DNA of 64,000 nt from Dyadobacter sp. CY261 (GCF_021440085.1 NZ_JAKCPW010000004.1:310001-374000); one strand, 5' to 3'. Counted from the stretch's first letter, positions 52,743 to 62,636 are shown. Notes: a model not told the origin generated them from the sequence alone. Numbers and translations are program-made.

Positions 52743-53675
52743 ATGATGAAAAATCTTAACATTTTGAAATACATCCAAATTCCCGCATTGTTCGTACTGG
52801 CGCTCATGACGCTCACGAGTTGCGAGGACGTGATCGATCTTAACACGGGTGCCGGCCCTTCCCAACTCGTGGTTGACGGCTGGCTCACCAACGAGCCCGG
52901 CCAGCAAACTATCAGACTATCGTGGACGTCACCCTATTTCGATAACAGCGCTCCCAAGCCAGTAACCGGTGCAGAAGTGACCGTTACCGATGATCAGGGC
53001 AAAGTTTACAAATTCGAAGATACCGACAGCGACGGTGCATACACCTGGGGCAAAACCAATGCCGATACGTTTGGACACATAGGCCGCACCTATTCGCTGA
53101 AAGTTGTGAATGGGGCCGACATATTCACCGCCAAATCCGAACTGAAGCGTGTTCCTACTGTCGACTCGGTAGTTTATCGGCACGAAAAATGGCCTTTTGA
53201 GCCAGATAAAGGTCCCCGTGAAGGATTTGTAGCGTCATTCTACGCCCGCGATATCGAAGGTGAGGGTGATACTTACTGGATTAAACCGATAATCCGTGGC
53301 AAGCCGGTGGTAGACAAGGCGGTTAATATCTCCATTGCCTATGACGCAGCATTCGGTGCGGGAGCGCCATCCGACGGACTGATATTCATTTTACCATTGC
53401 GAGAATCCATCACGACCGATTCCTTGTATTCGGCCGGAGCAGAAATAGGGGTAGAGTTGCATAGTATTACTTACGAGGCATTTGAATTCCTTAAACAGGT
53501 AAGCGAGCAGGCAGCGAATGGCGGCTTATTTGCGACGCCGATCGCCAATGTAAGGTCCAATGTGGTTAATGCAAATCCCAATGGCCCCAAAGCACTCGGT
53601 TTCTTCTCCGCATCGGCGGTGAGCCGCAAAGAAACGGTGATCGATCCTGAAAAGGCCCGTCCCGACAACGATTAA
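52743..53675 (+). CDS. DUF4249 lipoprotein, partner of the TonB receptor
   Basis: This 310-residue lipoprotein has the lipobox TLTSC (Cys at residue 27). The mature part begins EDVIDLNTG, then QLVVDGWLTNEPGQQTIRLSWTSPYFD and a PVTGAEVTVTDDQGKVYKFED segment, as in DUF4249 proteins that sit next to TonB receptors of this type in Bacteroidota. It likely covers the receptor on the outer side and captures the substrate. The gene begins 41 bases after the receptor stop; a terminator follows. Confidence 0.88.
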   Translation: MMKNLNILKYIQIPALFVLALMTLTSCEDVIDLNTGAGPSQLVVDGWLTNEPGQQTIRLSWTSPYFDNSAPKPVTGAEVTVTDDQGKVYKFEDTDSDGAYTWGKTNADTFGHIGRTYSLKVVNGADIFTAKSELKRVPTVDSVVYRHEKWPFEPDKGPREGFVASFYARDIEGEGDTYWIKPIIRGKPVVDKAVNISIAYDAAFGAGAPSDGLIFILPLRESITTDSLYSAGAEIGVELHSITYEAFEFLKQVSEQAANGGLFATPIANVRSNVVNANPNGPKALGFFSASAVSRKETVIDPEKARPDND

Positions 53676-53698
53676 GATTACACTTCAACAGCGAATGT

Positions 53699-53735
53699 AT
53701 CCACTGACGAGCTCCGGTTCGCAGTGGATTTTTTG
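53699..53735 (+). terminator. Terminator after the TonB receptor/DUF4249 operon
   Basis: ATCCACTG (53699-53706) pairs with CAGTGGAT (53722-53729) around a 15-nt loop and is followed by six to eight T. Confidence 0.85.
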
Positions 53736-53764
53736 TTATATTTCAATCTGAATCGAACTGACCT

Positions 53765-54883
53765 ATGAAGAACCTCCTTACACTTTTGCTCCTGTTGCCG
53801 CTCACCCTTACCGCCCAGAAACGCCCACGCGATTTGGGTATCAAAATCGGCGTACTGCCCACCGGCACATTGAATGCGATCACGGATGTGGCGGGGGTGA
53901 AAGTGGGGCAGGTAACACTTACAGAAGGTGCGGACGTGCGCACGGGAGTAACAGCCATTCTTCCACACGACGGCAATATCTTTCAGCAAAAAGTACAGGC
54001 AGCCATGTACATTGGTAATGGTTTTGGCAAAATGACGGGCTATTCGCAAGTGGAAGAACTCGGCACGATCGAATCGCCCATTGTGCTCACCAACACGTTG
54101 AGCGTGCCCACCGCCGCCGACGCAGTAATCGACTGGACGCTCTCGATGAAAGGCAACGAAAATGTAAGGTCGGTGAACCCGGTTGTCGGCGAAACTAACG
54201 ACGGCTTCCTCAACGACATCCGTGGCCGATACGTCCGAAAAGACCATGTCATGAACGCATTGGCGCAGGCCGAAAGCGGACCCGTCGCCGAAGGTAATGT
54301 TGGTGCAGGTAATGGAACGGTTTGTTTCGGATGGAAAGGTGGCATAGGTACAGCATCACGAAAGCTGCCTGGAAAGTTAGGTAACTACACCGTGGGCGTT
54401 CTCGTCCAAACCAATTTTGGCGGGGTGTTAAAGGTTAACGGCGTCCCAGTTGGCCAGGAACTGGGCAAATATGCCTTCAAGGAGTCACTAGACAAGTCAT
54501 CGGACGGCTCCTGCATGATGATCCTCGCGACCGATGCCCCCCTCGACGCACGCAATTTGAAAAGGCTCGCCAAAAGAGTCATGCTCGGCATGGCACAAAC
54601 GGGCGGTATAGCAGCCAATGGGAGCGGCGATTACGTGATCGCATTCTCGACGGCCAACAAAGTCTTACACGAAACGGCCGAACCTATTTTTAGCTCGGCC
54701 TTTCTGCACAACGACTACGTTTCACCACTCTTCATGGCGGCCATAGAGGCCACTGAGGAGGCCATCATCAATTCGCTATTTATGGCTAAAACTTCCGAGG
54801 GCACCCAAGGACATCATGTGGAGGAGCTACCAAAAGAAAAAGTACTGGAAATCATGCGCAAGTATGGCCGGATCAAGGAGTAA
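53765..54883 (+). CDS. P1 family (DmpA/BapA) aminopeptidase
   Basis: This 372-residue Ntn-type hydrolase has an N-terminal signal peptide (about 1-17). The precursor is expected to cut itself between G248 and S249 in SSDGSCMMIL, a position nearly identical to that known in DmpA (G249-S250), to expose the catalytic Ser. The NAITDVAGVKVGQVTL start, VVGETNDGFLNDIRGR and AGNGTVCFGWKGGIGTASR are family features. These peptidases act on D-amino acid or beta-alanyl peptides. Unlike DmpA, this one is exported. It stands alone. Confidence 0.9.
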   Translation: MKNLLTLLLLLPLTLTAQKRPRDLGIKIGVLPTGTLNAITDVAGVKVGQVTLTEGADVRTGVTAILPHDGNIFQQKVQAAMYIGNGFGKMTGYSQVEELGTIESPIVLTNTLSVPTAADAVIDWTLSMKGNENVRSVNPVVGETNDGFLNDIRGRYVRKDHVMNALAQAESGPVAEGNVGAGNGTVCFGWKGGIGTASRKLPGKLGNYTVGVLVQTNFGGVLKVNGVPVGQELGKYAFKESLDKSSDGSCMMILATDAPLDARNLKRLAKRVMLGMAQTGGIAANGSGDYVIAFSTANKVLHETAEPIFSSAFLHNDYVSPLFMAAIEATEEAIINSLFMAKTSEGTQGHHVEELPKEKVLEIMRKYGRIKE

Positions 54884-55105
54884 CCTGCGAAATGCTTCAA
54901 CGTATAATATGAACAGTCACTAAAAACCCTCATAATTAAGCCCAATGCAAACAATTAGCTGGGATTTTACCTACAAAAGCTAATTCCAACCTGTTACGAA
55001 ACCAGGTAGTCTTACCCGGCTTTTCCTGTACTTTCCCGTATTGACCGGATGTGTCTCCAAAGCCTAAATTTGTGTGTAAATTCTAATACTCAACTCCGAA
55101 AAAGT

Positions 55106-55771
55106 ATGGAACATTCTATTGCACGCGCGTGGCTCGTTCATCCTCATCCCTTAGAATGCGAGGCGGTTGCAGAATGGCTAAAGAGGAGGTCTCACATTGA
55201 GCTGGTTGGCAAGTGCGGCAATTTGGAACAAATCACGCGGTTACCCCAACTTAAAGATATTGATATCGTTGTAGTATTCGCCCATCATGCCGAGAAGACG
55301 GCTGACCAGATTTTAAAGATCCGAAAACTATACCCCAAATTAAAATTCTTGCTGCTTGCACCGAGCCCGTCGACTGATTCCGTCCGCGAAGTTGTGCGTT
55401 CCGGCGTGAGTGGCTACATCATTTTCGAAGCCGAGCTCGATGAATGGGAACGTGCAGTAAGGGCCGTATCGGATGGAAAAGTGTATTACGGACAGGAAAT
55501 AATGCTCAAACTGGCCGAGTCGTCGACAGATAGATACGCCGAAGATCCCGTACCTTCCAGCTGCAATTCTTTAAGTAAAAGAGAAGTGGAGGTGCTTCGG
55601 CTCGTAGCAAGTGAATACTCCACGAACAAGATTGCGAGCGAATTATGTATCAGCGATAAAACCGTCGAAACCCACCGCCGGAACCTATTTCAGAAACTGG
55701 GTGTCCGAAACTCAGTTGGCCTTACCAAAATAGCCGTTCGTATGGGTGTAGTGCAGGTTTCTGAATTATAA
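55106..55771 (+). CDS. LuxR/NarL family regulator with degenerate receiver domain
   Basis: This 221-residue regulator has a CheY-like N-terminal domain (about 5-115) and a LuxR-type helix-turn-helix domain (about 150-215: LSKREVEVLRLVASEYSTNKIASELCISDKTVETHRRNLFQKLGV). In the receiver, the acidic pair is replaced (V11-H12-P13-H14-P15 where VDDHP is usual) and the phosphorylation site is Phe (F58, after DIDIVVV). Phosphorylation is thus unlikely, and the protein may respond to a ligand or to its own level. There is no adjacent kinase. I chose the ATG at 55106; an ATG at 55049 would add 19 residues without support. Confidence 0.88.
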   Translation: MEHSIARAWLVHPHPLECEAVAEWLKRRSHIELVGKCGNLEQITRLPQLKDIDIVVVFAHHAEKTADQILKIRKLYPKLKFLLLAPSPSTDSVREVVRSGVSGYIIFEAELDEWERAVRAVSDGKVYYGQEIMLKLAESSTDRYAEDPVPSSCNSLSKREVEVLRLVASEYSTNKIASELCISDKTVETHRRNLFQKLGVRNSVGLTKIAVRMGVVQVSEL

Positions 55772-56095
55772 CAACAGCTTCATCCGCACTGGCAGCGCGG
55801 ACTTCCGGGAAATAGGAAAACTGAACCGTATCCCGAAGCTTATTCGATTCACGAACATCGCAGACGCTTAAAGAGCCACTCGTACGGTCGGCAAATAGCC
55901 GCATCTCTATTTAGCCATTGTCCGTTTATTAATTCTCATTTGCTAAAACACAAGCCAAAGTACCTATTTTGGATGCAAAATCTGCAAAACACAAGATATT
56001 AACGGAATCGTAACATATATTCCAGTGAAATTTATCTTGCGATTCTGGTTTTTTACAATCAAATTTGCGGTTTCATTGAAATCTCAAATAGGAAG
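55772..56095. other. Intergenic stretch without recognised genes (324 bases)
   Basis: Between the LuxR-type gene and the small membrane protein I see no convincing coding sequence, RNA gene or strong terminator. A short minus-strand frame (55722-55904) overlaps the regulator gene and lacks a promoter or family match. The last 150 bases become AT-rich, as expected for a promoter region. Confidence 0.6.
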
Positions 56096-56488
56096 GTGAA
56101 AACCGAACGCGTAATTAACCAGGCCATCAGCTTAATGCTAGCCGTCATGCTATTGATGGTGGCAGGCGCGCGGTCATGGTCGGATCACGCGGAACTGGGG
56201 CATTTCCATGGCGCTAAAACGGAAGCTGCGGCCAAAGGGCTGGCCAAGCATTCGGACGCTCAGTCCGGCCAGGCAGAACAGCCGGAAGTAAGTGCCCTTA
56301 GCCTCGATGCGGTCATTACGCCCGCCATTTCCTTCGACTTCTACCAATATCTATATTTTGTACCGCAACCCATCTGGCACTTTGTTGCCAAACGATTTGT
56401 TGCGCGCATTTCGTTCATCGAGCCAGTGTTCCTGGTATCCTATTTCCAGCGAATTTTCGGCCGCTTTGTGGTCACCAACGCCCCCTAA
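56096..56488 (+). CDS. Small membrane or exported protein of unknown function
   Basis: This 130-residue protein uses a GTG start at 56096 (an in-frame ATG at 56135 is possible). It has a hydrophobic N-terminal helix (about 9-25: AISLMLAVMLLMVAGA), then a polar His/Ala-rich stretch with DHAELGHFHG, and a more hydrophobic C-terminal half (FYQYLYFVPQPIWHFVAKRFVARISFIEPVFLVSYF). I recognise no family. It precedes secDF by 128 bases on the same strand. The His cluster could bind a metal, but this is only a guess. Confidence 0.6.
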   Translation: MKTERVINQAISLMLAVMLLMVAGARSWSDHAELGHFHGAKTEAAAKGLAKHSDAQSGQAEQPEVSALSLDAVITPAISFDFYQYLYFVPQPIWHFVAKRFVARISFIEPVFLVSYFQRIFGRFVVTNAP

Positions 56489-56616
56489 CGTACTTCGGCA
56501 TGCGCAATACGTCCATACGGATGGTCGTGCATAAGTTTCGATGCCTGTGCCGTTTCCAATCCCGGTCGGGCTGTTCCCAGTTATATTTCAAGCATTTCAA
56601 TTAAATTTCTCATTTC

Positions 56617-59595
56617 ATGACCAACAAGAACGGGATAATCGCGTTGACGATCGTCATCGCCCTTATTAGCGTCTATTATCTCTCCTTCACTTTTGTGTCG
56701 CGTAATATTAAAAGCAAGGCAGTAGCCTATGCAACTGACGCGAAAGGCGAGGTCGATATGACTAAAAAACAACACTACATCGACTCGCTCTGGCGTGAAG
56801 ACGTGTACCTGGGCCATACTTTGCAAGAAGTAATGGAGCGCGAGCTGAACCTCGGCCTTGACCTCCAAGGCGGTATGCACGTGGTATTGGAAGTAGCTCC
56901 TGCCGACATACTGAAAGGCATGGCTGGCGGTAACGCACGCAGCGCGACATTCCAGAACGCATTGAAAAAAGCAGGCGAAGACAAATCGGCAAGCAACAGC
57001 TCATTTATCAACCGTTTTGTAAAAGCTTATAAGGAAGCAGCGCCTAATACAAGCCTTGCTTCCGTATTCGCAACCAGCGCCAACCGTGGCAAGATTAACA
57101 GCAACTCGCCGGATTCCGACGTGATCAAAATGCTGAACACAGAAATCGACGGTTCTATCGACCGCGCATTCCAGATCACTCAGGCACGTATTGATAAATT
57201 CGGGGTAACTAACCCTAACATCCAACGTCTGCCTGGCCAAAACCGTGTTTTGGTGGAGCTTCCGGGTGTGGATAACCCAGAACGTGTACGCCGCCTGCTT
57301 TCTGGTGCTGCAAAACTGGAATTTGCAGAAGTATACCTGACTAACGAACTTGGTGCGGGTCTGGAAGGCCTGGGCCGCTACCTGACCCAGCAAGCCGAAA
57401 TCGAAAAGGCTAGTAAGAAAACCGCTGCACCTGCTGCTGTGGCATCTACCGACACCACCAAGAAATCGACTGAAGGCGGACTGGCCGCTCAATTGGAGCA
57501 GAAGTCTGACTCTACTAAAACTGATTCTGCTGCAATAGCCGCTCAAAGCGCCGCATTGACCAGCCTTTTCGTACCAATGCCGCAAGGATTGGGTGTTTAT
57601 CTGAAAGACACCGCACGCGCAAGCGAAATCCTGGGCCGTCCGGAAGTCCGTTCATTGTTCCCTGCTGATCTCGTGTTCATGTGGGACCGCAAAGGCACCG
57701 AAGCCGGCAACAACCAATTGATCCTGCCATTGTATTTCATCAAGAAAACCAATGGAGAAGCTGCTATGGAAGGTGACGTAATAGTGGATGCAACGCATGA
57801 CTACGACGAGCGTGGCCGTCCGGAAGTAACCATGCGTATGAACGGCGAAGGTGCCCGTAAATGGCGCTCACTCACTGCACGCAGCGTAGGCCGCCCGGTC
57901 GCGATCATCATCGATAACCTGGTTTACACAGCTCCGACAGTACAAGGCGAGATTCCTAACGGTAACTCATCTATCACAGGTAGCTTCACTGTGGAAGAGA
58001 CCAAAGATATGTCTAACGTGTTGAAAGCAGGTAAACTGCCTGCTCCGACCCACATAGTAGAAGAGGCTGTTGTTGGTTCATCACTTGGAGCAGAGGCCAT
58101 CAATGATGGTTTGCTTTCATCTGCGGTAGGTTTGGTGATCGTACTTGTATTTATGATTGCTTATTATAACAAAGCAGGATGGATCGCTGACATCGCGTTG
58201 TTGATCAACTTGTTCTTCCTGTTGGGTGTAATGGCGTCTCTTGGTGCTGTACTGACCCTCTCGGGTATCGCGGGTATCGTGCTTTCGATCGGTATGGCCG
58301 TGGATGCGAACGTACTGATCTATGAAAGTATCAAGACAGAACTTGCCTCCGGTAAACCATTCGGACAGGCAATCCGTGACGGTTTTAAACACTCCCTCAC
58401 CGCCATTATCGACTCCAACGTAACGACTCTTTTGACCGGTGTCATCTTGTATACATTCGGAACAGGTCTGGTACTTGGTTTTGCGACAACTCTTGTGCTC
58501 GGTTTGCTTACCTCTCTTTTCAGCGCGATCTTCATTACACGGTTGTTGCTCGAACAACAGATCAAGAAAGGTAAAGTATTCAATTTCTATTCGGCGCTAA
58601 CCAAAAACTGGTTCCAGGACAACCATTTCGATTTTGTTTCGCAACGTCGTCGTTTCTACATCATTTCTTCGATCATCATCGCAATCGGTGTAGGTTCATT
58701 TGTTTTCAAAGGCTTCGGCTTGGGTATCGACTTCAAAGGCGGCCGCTCGTATGTGGTTCGTTTCCAAAACAATGTGGATGCCGACGCGCTCCGTACGAAT
58801 ATGGACGAAGTGCTTGGCTCTACTACCGAGGTAAAAACATTCGGTGGGCAGGATCAGGTGAAAATCACCACTCCATACCTGATCGAGGATACGACGCCAG
58901 AAGCTGACCAGAAAGCAGAAGCGAAGATCCGGGAAGCAACACAAAAAGTTGCCAACAACAAGGCCACTATCGTAAGCTCGAACAAAGTTGGGCCTACCAT
59001 GGCGACAGACACGCTCTGGAGCGCTGTTTACGCGGTATTACTTGCATTAGCGGCTAACTTTGTGTACATCCTTATCCGTTTCAAACGCGTCGCGTTCTCT
59101 TACGGTGCAGTAATGTCACTTGCGCACGACGTGGTGATCATCCTCGCAATCTTCTCGCTCTTCAATGGCTGGTTGCCATGGTCATTGGATATCGACCAGG
59201 CATTTATTGGTGCGATCCTGACCATGATCGGTTATTCGATGAACGATACCGTCGTAATCTATGACCGTATCCGTGACTACCTCGCGGACGAGAAATCACG
59301 CGGTCAGAGCCTGTCAACGGTTATTAACAATGCATTGAACAGTACTTTGAGCCGTACGGCTGTAACGGGTATCTCGGTAATCCTCGTATTGATCGTGTTG
59401 ATGATCTTCGGTGGAGCTGTGATCCGCGGATTTACCTTCTGTATGCTCCTTGGGGTAATCGTGGGTACTTATTCTTCTCTCTTCGTAGCGGCACCTATCG
59501 TGGTTGACCTCCTGCAACGTCAGCAGAAAAATGAGCCTGCACCAGCGGTAGCCGACGCCACGGCTCCGGTAGCAACCAAAAAAGTAAAAGCATAA
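56617..59595 (+). CDS. secDF: Protein export fusion SecDF
   Basis: This 992-residue protein joins SecD and SecF, which use the proton gradient to complete Sec export. The N-terminal helix (about 5-27) is followed by the SecD periplasmic domain (LGLDLQGGMHVVLEV; FQITQARIDKFGVTNP), a low-complexity Ala/Thr/Ser insert at about 265-315, and the SecD membrane bundle with GIVLSIGMAVDANVLIYE. SecF starts near residue 665 (RRRFYIISSIIIAIG; GIDFKGGRSYVVRF) and ends with YSMNDTVVIYDRIRDYL and GGAVIRGFTFCMLLGVIVGTYSS. The fusion is typical of Bacteroidota. It ends with a perfect 13-bp terminator. Confidence 0.96.
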   Translation: MTNKNGIIALTIVIALISVYYLSFTFVSRNIKSKAVAYATDAKGEVDMTKKQHYIDSLWREDVYLGHTLQEVMERELNLGLDLQGGMHVVLEVAPADILKGMAGGNARSATFQNALKKAGEDKSASNSSFINRFVKAYKEAAPNTSLASVFATSANRGKINSNSPDSDVIKMLNTEIDGSIDRAFQITQARIDKFGVTNPNIQRLPGQNRVLVELPGVDNPERVRRLLSGAAKLEFAEVYLTNELGAGLEGLGRYLTQQAEIEKASKKTAAPAAVASTDTTKKSTEGGLAAQLEQKSDSTKTDSAAIAAQSAALTSLFVPMPQGLGVYLKDTARASEILGRPEVRSLFPADLVFMWDRKGTEAGNNQLILPLYFIKKTNGEAAMEGDVIVDATHDYDERGRPEVTMRMNGEGARKWRSLTARSVGRPVAIIIDNLVYTAPTVQGEIPNGNSSITGSFTVEETKDMSNVLKAGKLPAPTHIVEEAVVGSSLGAEAINDGLLSSAVGLVIVLVFMIAYYNKAGWIADIALLINLFFLLGVMASLGAVLTLSGIAGIVLSIGMAVDANVLIYESIKTELASGKPFGQAIRDGFKHSLTAIIDSNVTTLLTGVILYTFGTGLVLGFATTLVLGLLTSLFSAIFITRLLLEQQIKKGKVFNFYSALTKNWFQDNHFDFVSQRRRFYIISSIIIAIGVGSFVFKGFGLGIDFKGGRSYVVRFQNNVDADALRTNMDEVLGSTTEVKTFGGQDQVKITTPYLIEDTTPEADQKAEAKIREATQKVANNKATIVSSNKVGPTMATDTLWSAVYAVLLALAANFVYILIRFKRVAFSYGAVMSLAHDVVIILAIFSLFNGWLPWSLDIDQAFIGAILTMIGYSMNDTVVIYDRIRDYLADEKSRGQSLSTVINNALNSTLSRTAVTGISVILVLIVLMIFGGAVIRGFTFCMLLGVIVGTYSSLFVAAPIVVDLLQRQQKNEPAPAVADATAPVATKKVKA

Positions 59596-59607
59596 TTATT
59601 AGAGAAT

Positions 59608-59642
59608 AAAAGAGGGTAAGTTTTGTACTTACCCTCTTTTTA
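59608..59642 (+). terminator. secDF terminator
   Basis: AAAAGAGGGTAAG (59608-59620) pairs perfectly with CTTACCCTCTTTT (59628-59640) around a 7-nt loop and is followed by more T. Confidence 0.93.
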
Positions 59643-59717
59643 TTTTGTGTCTATACGTAGTTAGCGAATTTTCTTTTAGCTTTATCAGACCATCATTTCT
59701 ACAACAACGAACCTAAT

Positions 59718-61367
59718 ATGGCAAGTCAACTCTGGATTAAAAAACCACTTGAAAAACTAATGCAGGAGTCCACCGGTGAGGGGAACCAGCTCAAACGCAC
59801 ACTTGGCCCCGGAAGCCTGGTAGCGCTGGGGATTGGAGCCATTATCGGAGCAGGGCTTTTTTCCATTACAGGTGGGGCGGCCGCCAACCAGGCCGGGCCA
59901 GCTATCACTATCTCTTTTATCGTAGCTGCGCTGGGCTGTGCGTTTGCCGGTCTCTGTTATGCCGAATTTGCTTCTATGATCCCCGTTGCGGGAAGTGCCT
60001 ATACTTATTCCTATGCCACCATGGGCGAATTCATTGCCTGGATCATCGGCTGGGACCTTGTTCTTGAATATGCGGTAGGTGCAGCCACGGTAAGCATCAG
60101 TTGGAGCCGGTATCTGGTCAAGTTCTGCGAAGGCTTCGATGTGCACTTACCCACCGCCCTGACGGTAGGTCCGTGGGATGGCGGTGTGATCAACCTTCCG
60201 GCTATTTTTATAGTGATCCTGATGAGCTTGTTGTTGATGAAAGGAACACAGGAAAGTGCTCTGGTAAATGGTATCATCGTCGGCTTGAAAGTGACCGTTG
60301 TGATCATCTTCATCATTCTCGGCTGGAAATATATTAACGAATCCAACTATGTTCCTTACATCCCTGAAAACACCGGTAAATTCGGTGAATATGGTTTTAG
60401 CGGGATCATAAGGGCCGCCGCGATTGTGTTTTTCGCCTATATCGGCTTTGATGCCGTGAGTACTGCCGCGCAGGAAGCTAAAAACCCCAGAAAAGACATG
60501 CCAATCGGTATTCTGGGCTCACTTGTTATCTGTACTGTCCTTTATATTCTTTTTGCACACGTTATGACGGGTGTTACCAACTATTCTGCTTTCAAAGGCC
60601 AGGATGGTATTGCGCCAGTTGCGGTAGCGATCGAGTCTATGGGTACGACTGACGCCAGCGGCGCCATTCACCCCGACTATCCCTGGCTGAACCGCGCAAT
60701 TATTGTAGCGATCCTTGCAGGTTACGCCTCTGTGATCCTCGTGATGCTTTTGGGCCAGAGCCGTGTATTTTTCAGTATGAGCCAAGATGGCCTGCTGCCG
60801 CGCGTTTTCTCAGCAGTACATCCAAAATTTCAGACCCCTGTTAAAAACAATACCATGTTCCTGGTGTTCGTGAGCCTCTTCGCCGCATTCGTGCCTGCGC
60901 GTGTGGTGGGTGAAATGACCAGTATCGGTACATTGTTCGCGTTTATCCTTGTTTGTATCGGAATCATCGTGATGCGCAAGCAAATGCCCGATGCGCCGCG
61001 AGCGTTCAAGACACCCATGGTTCCGCTGGTACCCATTCTGGGAATCTTTACCTGCTTCTTCATGATGGCGTTCCTGCCGCTCGATACCTGGATCCGTCTG
61101 TTTGTCTGGATGATCATCGGTTTCGACGTGTATTTGTTCTATGGAATCAAAAACAGCTTCCTGTCAGACAGGTTACCAGCTTCTATTGCGAAGGGCAGCA
61201 AGACGGTAGCACTCGTGGGTATCGTGCTGTCGGTATTACTGGCTGTTATCGCCTATTTCCACCATTTGCAAACCGAAGGTACAGATACCGGTATCTATTA
61301 TTTTTCGCTGATATTTGCCCTGATCCACGTGATAACTTTCGGTATGGCTCAAAACAAGAAAGATTAA
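59718..61367 (+). CDS. Amino acid permease (APC superfamily, cationic amino acid transporter-like)
   Basis: This 549-residue transporter has about 12-14 membrane helices. Conserved parts are LGIGAIIGAGLFSITGG (helix 1 substrate-binding GAG), CYAEFASMIPVAGSAYTYSYATMGEFIAWIIGWDL, FFAYIGFDAVSTAAQEAKNPRKDMPIGI (helix 6) and GQSRVFFSMSQDGLLP. It belongs to the cationic amino acid transporter branch by overall pattern. It would import amino acids with protons or exchange them. The gene stands alone between two strong terminators. Confidence 0.92.
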   Translation: MASQLWIKKPLEKLMQESTGEGNQLKRTLGPGSLVALGIGAIIGAGLFSITGGAAANQAGPAITISFIVAALGCAFAGLCYAEFASMIPVAGSAYTYSYATMGEFIAWIIGWDLVLEYAVGAATVSISWSRYLVKFCEGFDVHLPTALTVGPWDGGVINLPAIFIVILMSLLLMKGTQESALVNGIIVGLKVTVVIIFIILGWKYINESNYVPYIPENTGKFGEYGFSGIIRAAAIVFFAYIGFDAVSTAAQEAKNPRKDMPIGILGSLVICTVLYILFAHVMTGVTNYSAFKGQDGIAPVAVAIESMGTTDASGAIHPDYPWLNRAIIVAILAGYASVILVMLLGQSRVFFSMSQDGLLPRVFSAVHPKFQTPVKNNTMFLVFVSLFAAFVPARVVGEMTSIGTLFAFILVCIGIIVMRKQMPDAPRAFKTPMVPLVPILGIFTCFFMMAFLPLDTWIRLFVWMIIGFDVYLFYGIKNSFLSDRLPASIAKGSKTVALVGIVLSVLLAVIAYFHHLQTEGTDTGIYYFSLIFALIHVITFGMAQNKKD

Positions 61368-61378
61368 CCTGACTATAA

Positions 61379-61423
61379 AAACGAAACGAGGCCGTACCGC
61401 TCTGGTATGGCCTCGTTTCGTTT
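61379..61423. terminator. Bidirectional terminator, 15-bp perfect stem extended to 20 bp
   Basis: AAACGAAACGAGGCC (61379-61393) pairs perfectly with its complement at 61409-61423; an inner TACC/GGTA stem and one G-U pair extend it. It separates the convergent permease and hydroxyglutarate oxidase genes. Confidence 0.9.
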
Positions 61424-61436
61424 GATGGATATTATC

Positions 61437-62636
61437 CTAAAATCTTGAAAGCACCTTTTCCGAAACCGTTTGCCCAATCGACAGCGATGAGGTCGCAGCG
61501 GGTGAAGGCGCATTGCAGACGTTAATGGCTGTTTTGTTTTCGATAATGGAAAAATCATCCAGCAATCCGCCGTCATAATCACATGCCTGTGCGCGCACGC
61601 CGGAGCCGCCGGGTATAAGGTCGTCGCTCTGGATTTCGGGGATCAGGCCTTGCAATGCTTTTGTAAATGCGGCCTTCGAAAATGAGCGATAATATTCGCC
61701 CAGGCCGGTGCGCCAATATTTCATCGCCACCTTCTGGAATCCAGGCCAAGAGAGCGATTCCATCATCTCCGTCAAGTCGATATCCAGCTTATTATAGCCT
61801 TCCCTTTTAAATGCAAAAACAGCATTCGGACCAGCTTCTATACCGCCTTCGATCATGCGCGTAAAATGCACGCCCAGGAACGGAAAATTTGGATCGGGAA
61901 CCGGGTAAATGAGGTTTTTGACAAGATGATGTTTCTCGGGCCGGATCTTATAATATTCTCCACGGAAAGGAATAATGCGGACATTGATGTTTTCAGGCTG
62001 TGTCAGCTGCGCAACTTTGTCGGAATAAAGTCCCGCGCAGTTCACAATAAGTTTGGTTTCAAATACCCTCCCGGTGGCAGTTACTACTTCCGAGTGCGTA
62101 TTACGATTTTTGACGTTGGTTACTTTTTCGCCAAAACGAATTTCACCATCCAGTTTTCTCACGCATTCCGCATATTTTTCACAAACCGTTTTATAGTCGA
62201 TAATGCCGGTATAAGGCACCCAAATCCCTTCCAACCCTTTCACATGTGGTTCAATCTCCTTCATTTCTCCCCCGGAGATCATCCGGTTTCGAACCAAACC
62301 ATTCTGATTTCCCCGCTCGAAGAGATTCCGCAGCAACGGCCGCTGTTCCTCTGTAGTTGCAACTACTATTTTTCCACACAAATCATAAGCGACGCCTTCC
62401 TTCTCGCAAAAATCAATGAGCATCTGGTACCCTCGGATACAGTTAGTAGCTTTCAGACTACCCGGTTTATAATACAAACCCGAATGGATAACTCCGCTAT
62501 TGTGACCGGTCTGGTGTTTGGCCACTTCGTTTTCTTTTTCGAGCAAAAGAACCTTTAAAGAAGGCCGTTGCTCTTTGATCCTGAGGGCCGTCGCGAGGCC
62601 TACAATGCCGCCGCCTATGATGGTAATGTCGTACAT
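61437..62636 (-). CDS. lhgO: L-2-hydroxyglutarate oxidase
   Basis: This 399-residue FAD enzyme of the DAO family oxidises L-2-hydroxyglutarate to 2-oxoglutarate. The FAD-binding motif is IIGGGIVGLATAL near the N-terminus, followed by EKENEVAKHQTGHNSGVIHSGLYYKPGSLKA, which is the hallmark of LhgO/YgaF. Later parts include IPFRGEYYKIRPEK and VPDPNFPFLGVHFTRMIEGG. It lies 23 bases after the AnmK gene on the same strand, so they are probably co-transcribed. Confidence 0.94.
   Translation of the reverse strand: MYDITIIGGGIVGLATALRIKEQRPSLKVLLLEKENEVAKHQTGHNSGVIHSGLYYKPGSLKATNCIRGYQMLIDFCEKEGVAYDLCGKIVVATTEEQRPLLRNLFERGNQNGLVRNRMISGGEMKEIEPHVKGLEGIWVPYTGIIDYKTVCEKYAECVRKLDGEIRFGEKVTNVKNRNTHSEVVTATGRVFETKLIVNCAGLYSDKVAQLTQPENINVRIIPFRGEYYKIRPEKHHLVKNLIYPVPDPNFPFLGVHFTRMIEGGIEAGPNAVFAFKREGYNKLDIDLTEMMESLSWPGFQKVAMKYWRTGLGEYYRSFSKAAFTKALQGLIPEIQSDDLIPGGSGVRAQACDYDGGLLDDFSIIENKTAINVCNAPSPAATSSLSIGQTVSEKVLSRF

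Noticed and set aside
54953..54985. An 8-bp inverted repeat (AATTAGCT/AGCTAATT) after the P1 peptidase gene
   Set aside because: It has a long loop and no T run, so it is not a convincing terminator; too weak for an operator call.
57420..57560. Ala/Thr/Ser-rich low-complexity segment inside SecDF, considered as a repeat or insertion
   Set aside because: It is in frame, short and sits in a variable loop of SecD; such linkers are normal.
61866..62558. A 230-codon plus-strand frame
   Set aside because: It is fully antisense to lhgO, whose motifs are clear.
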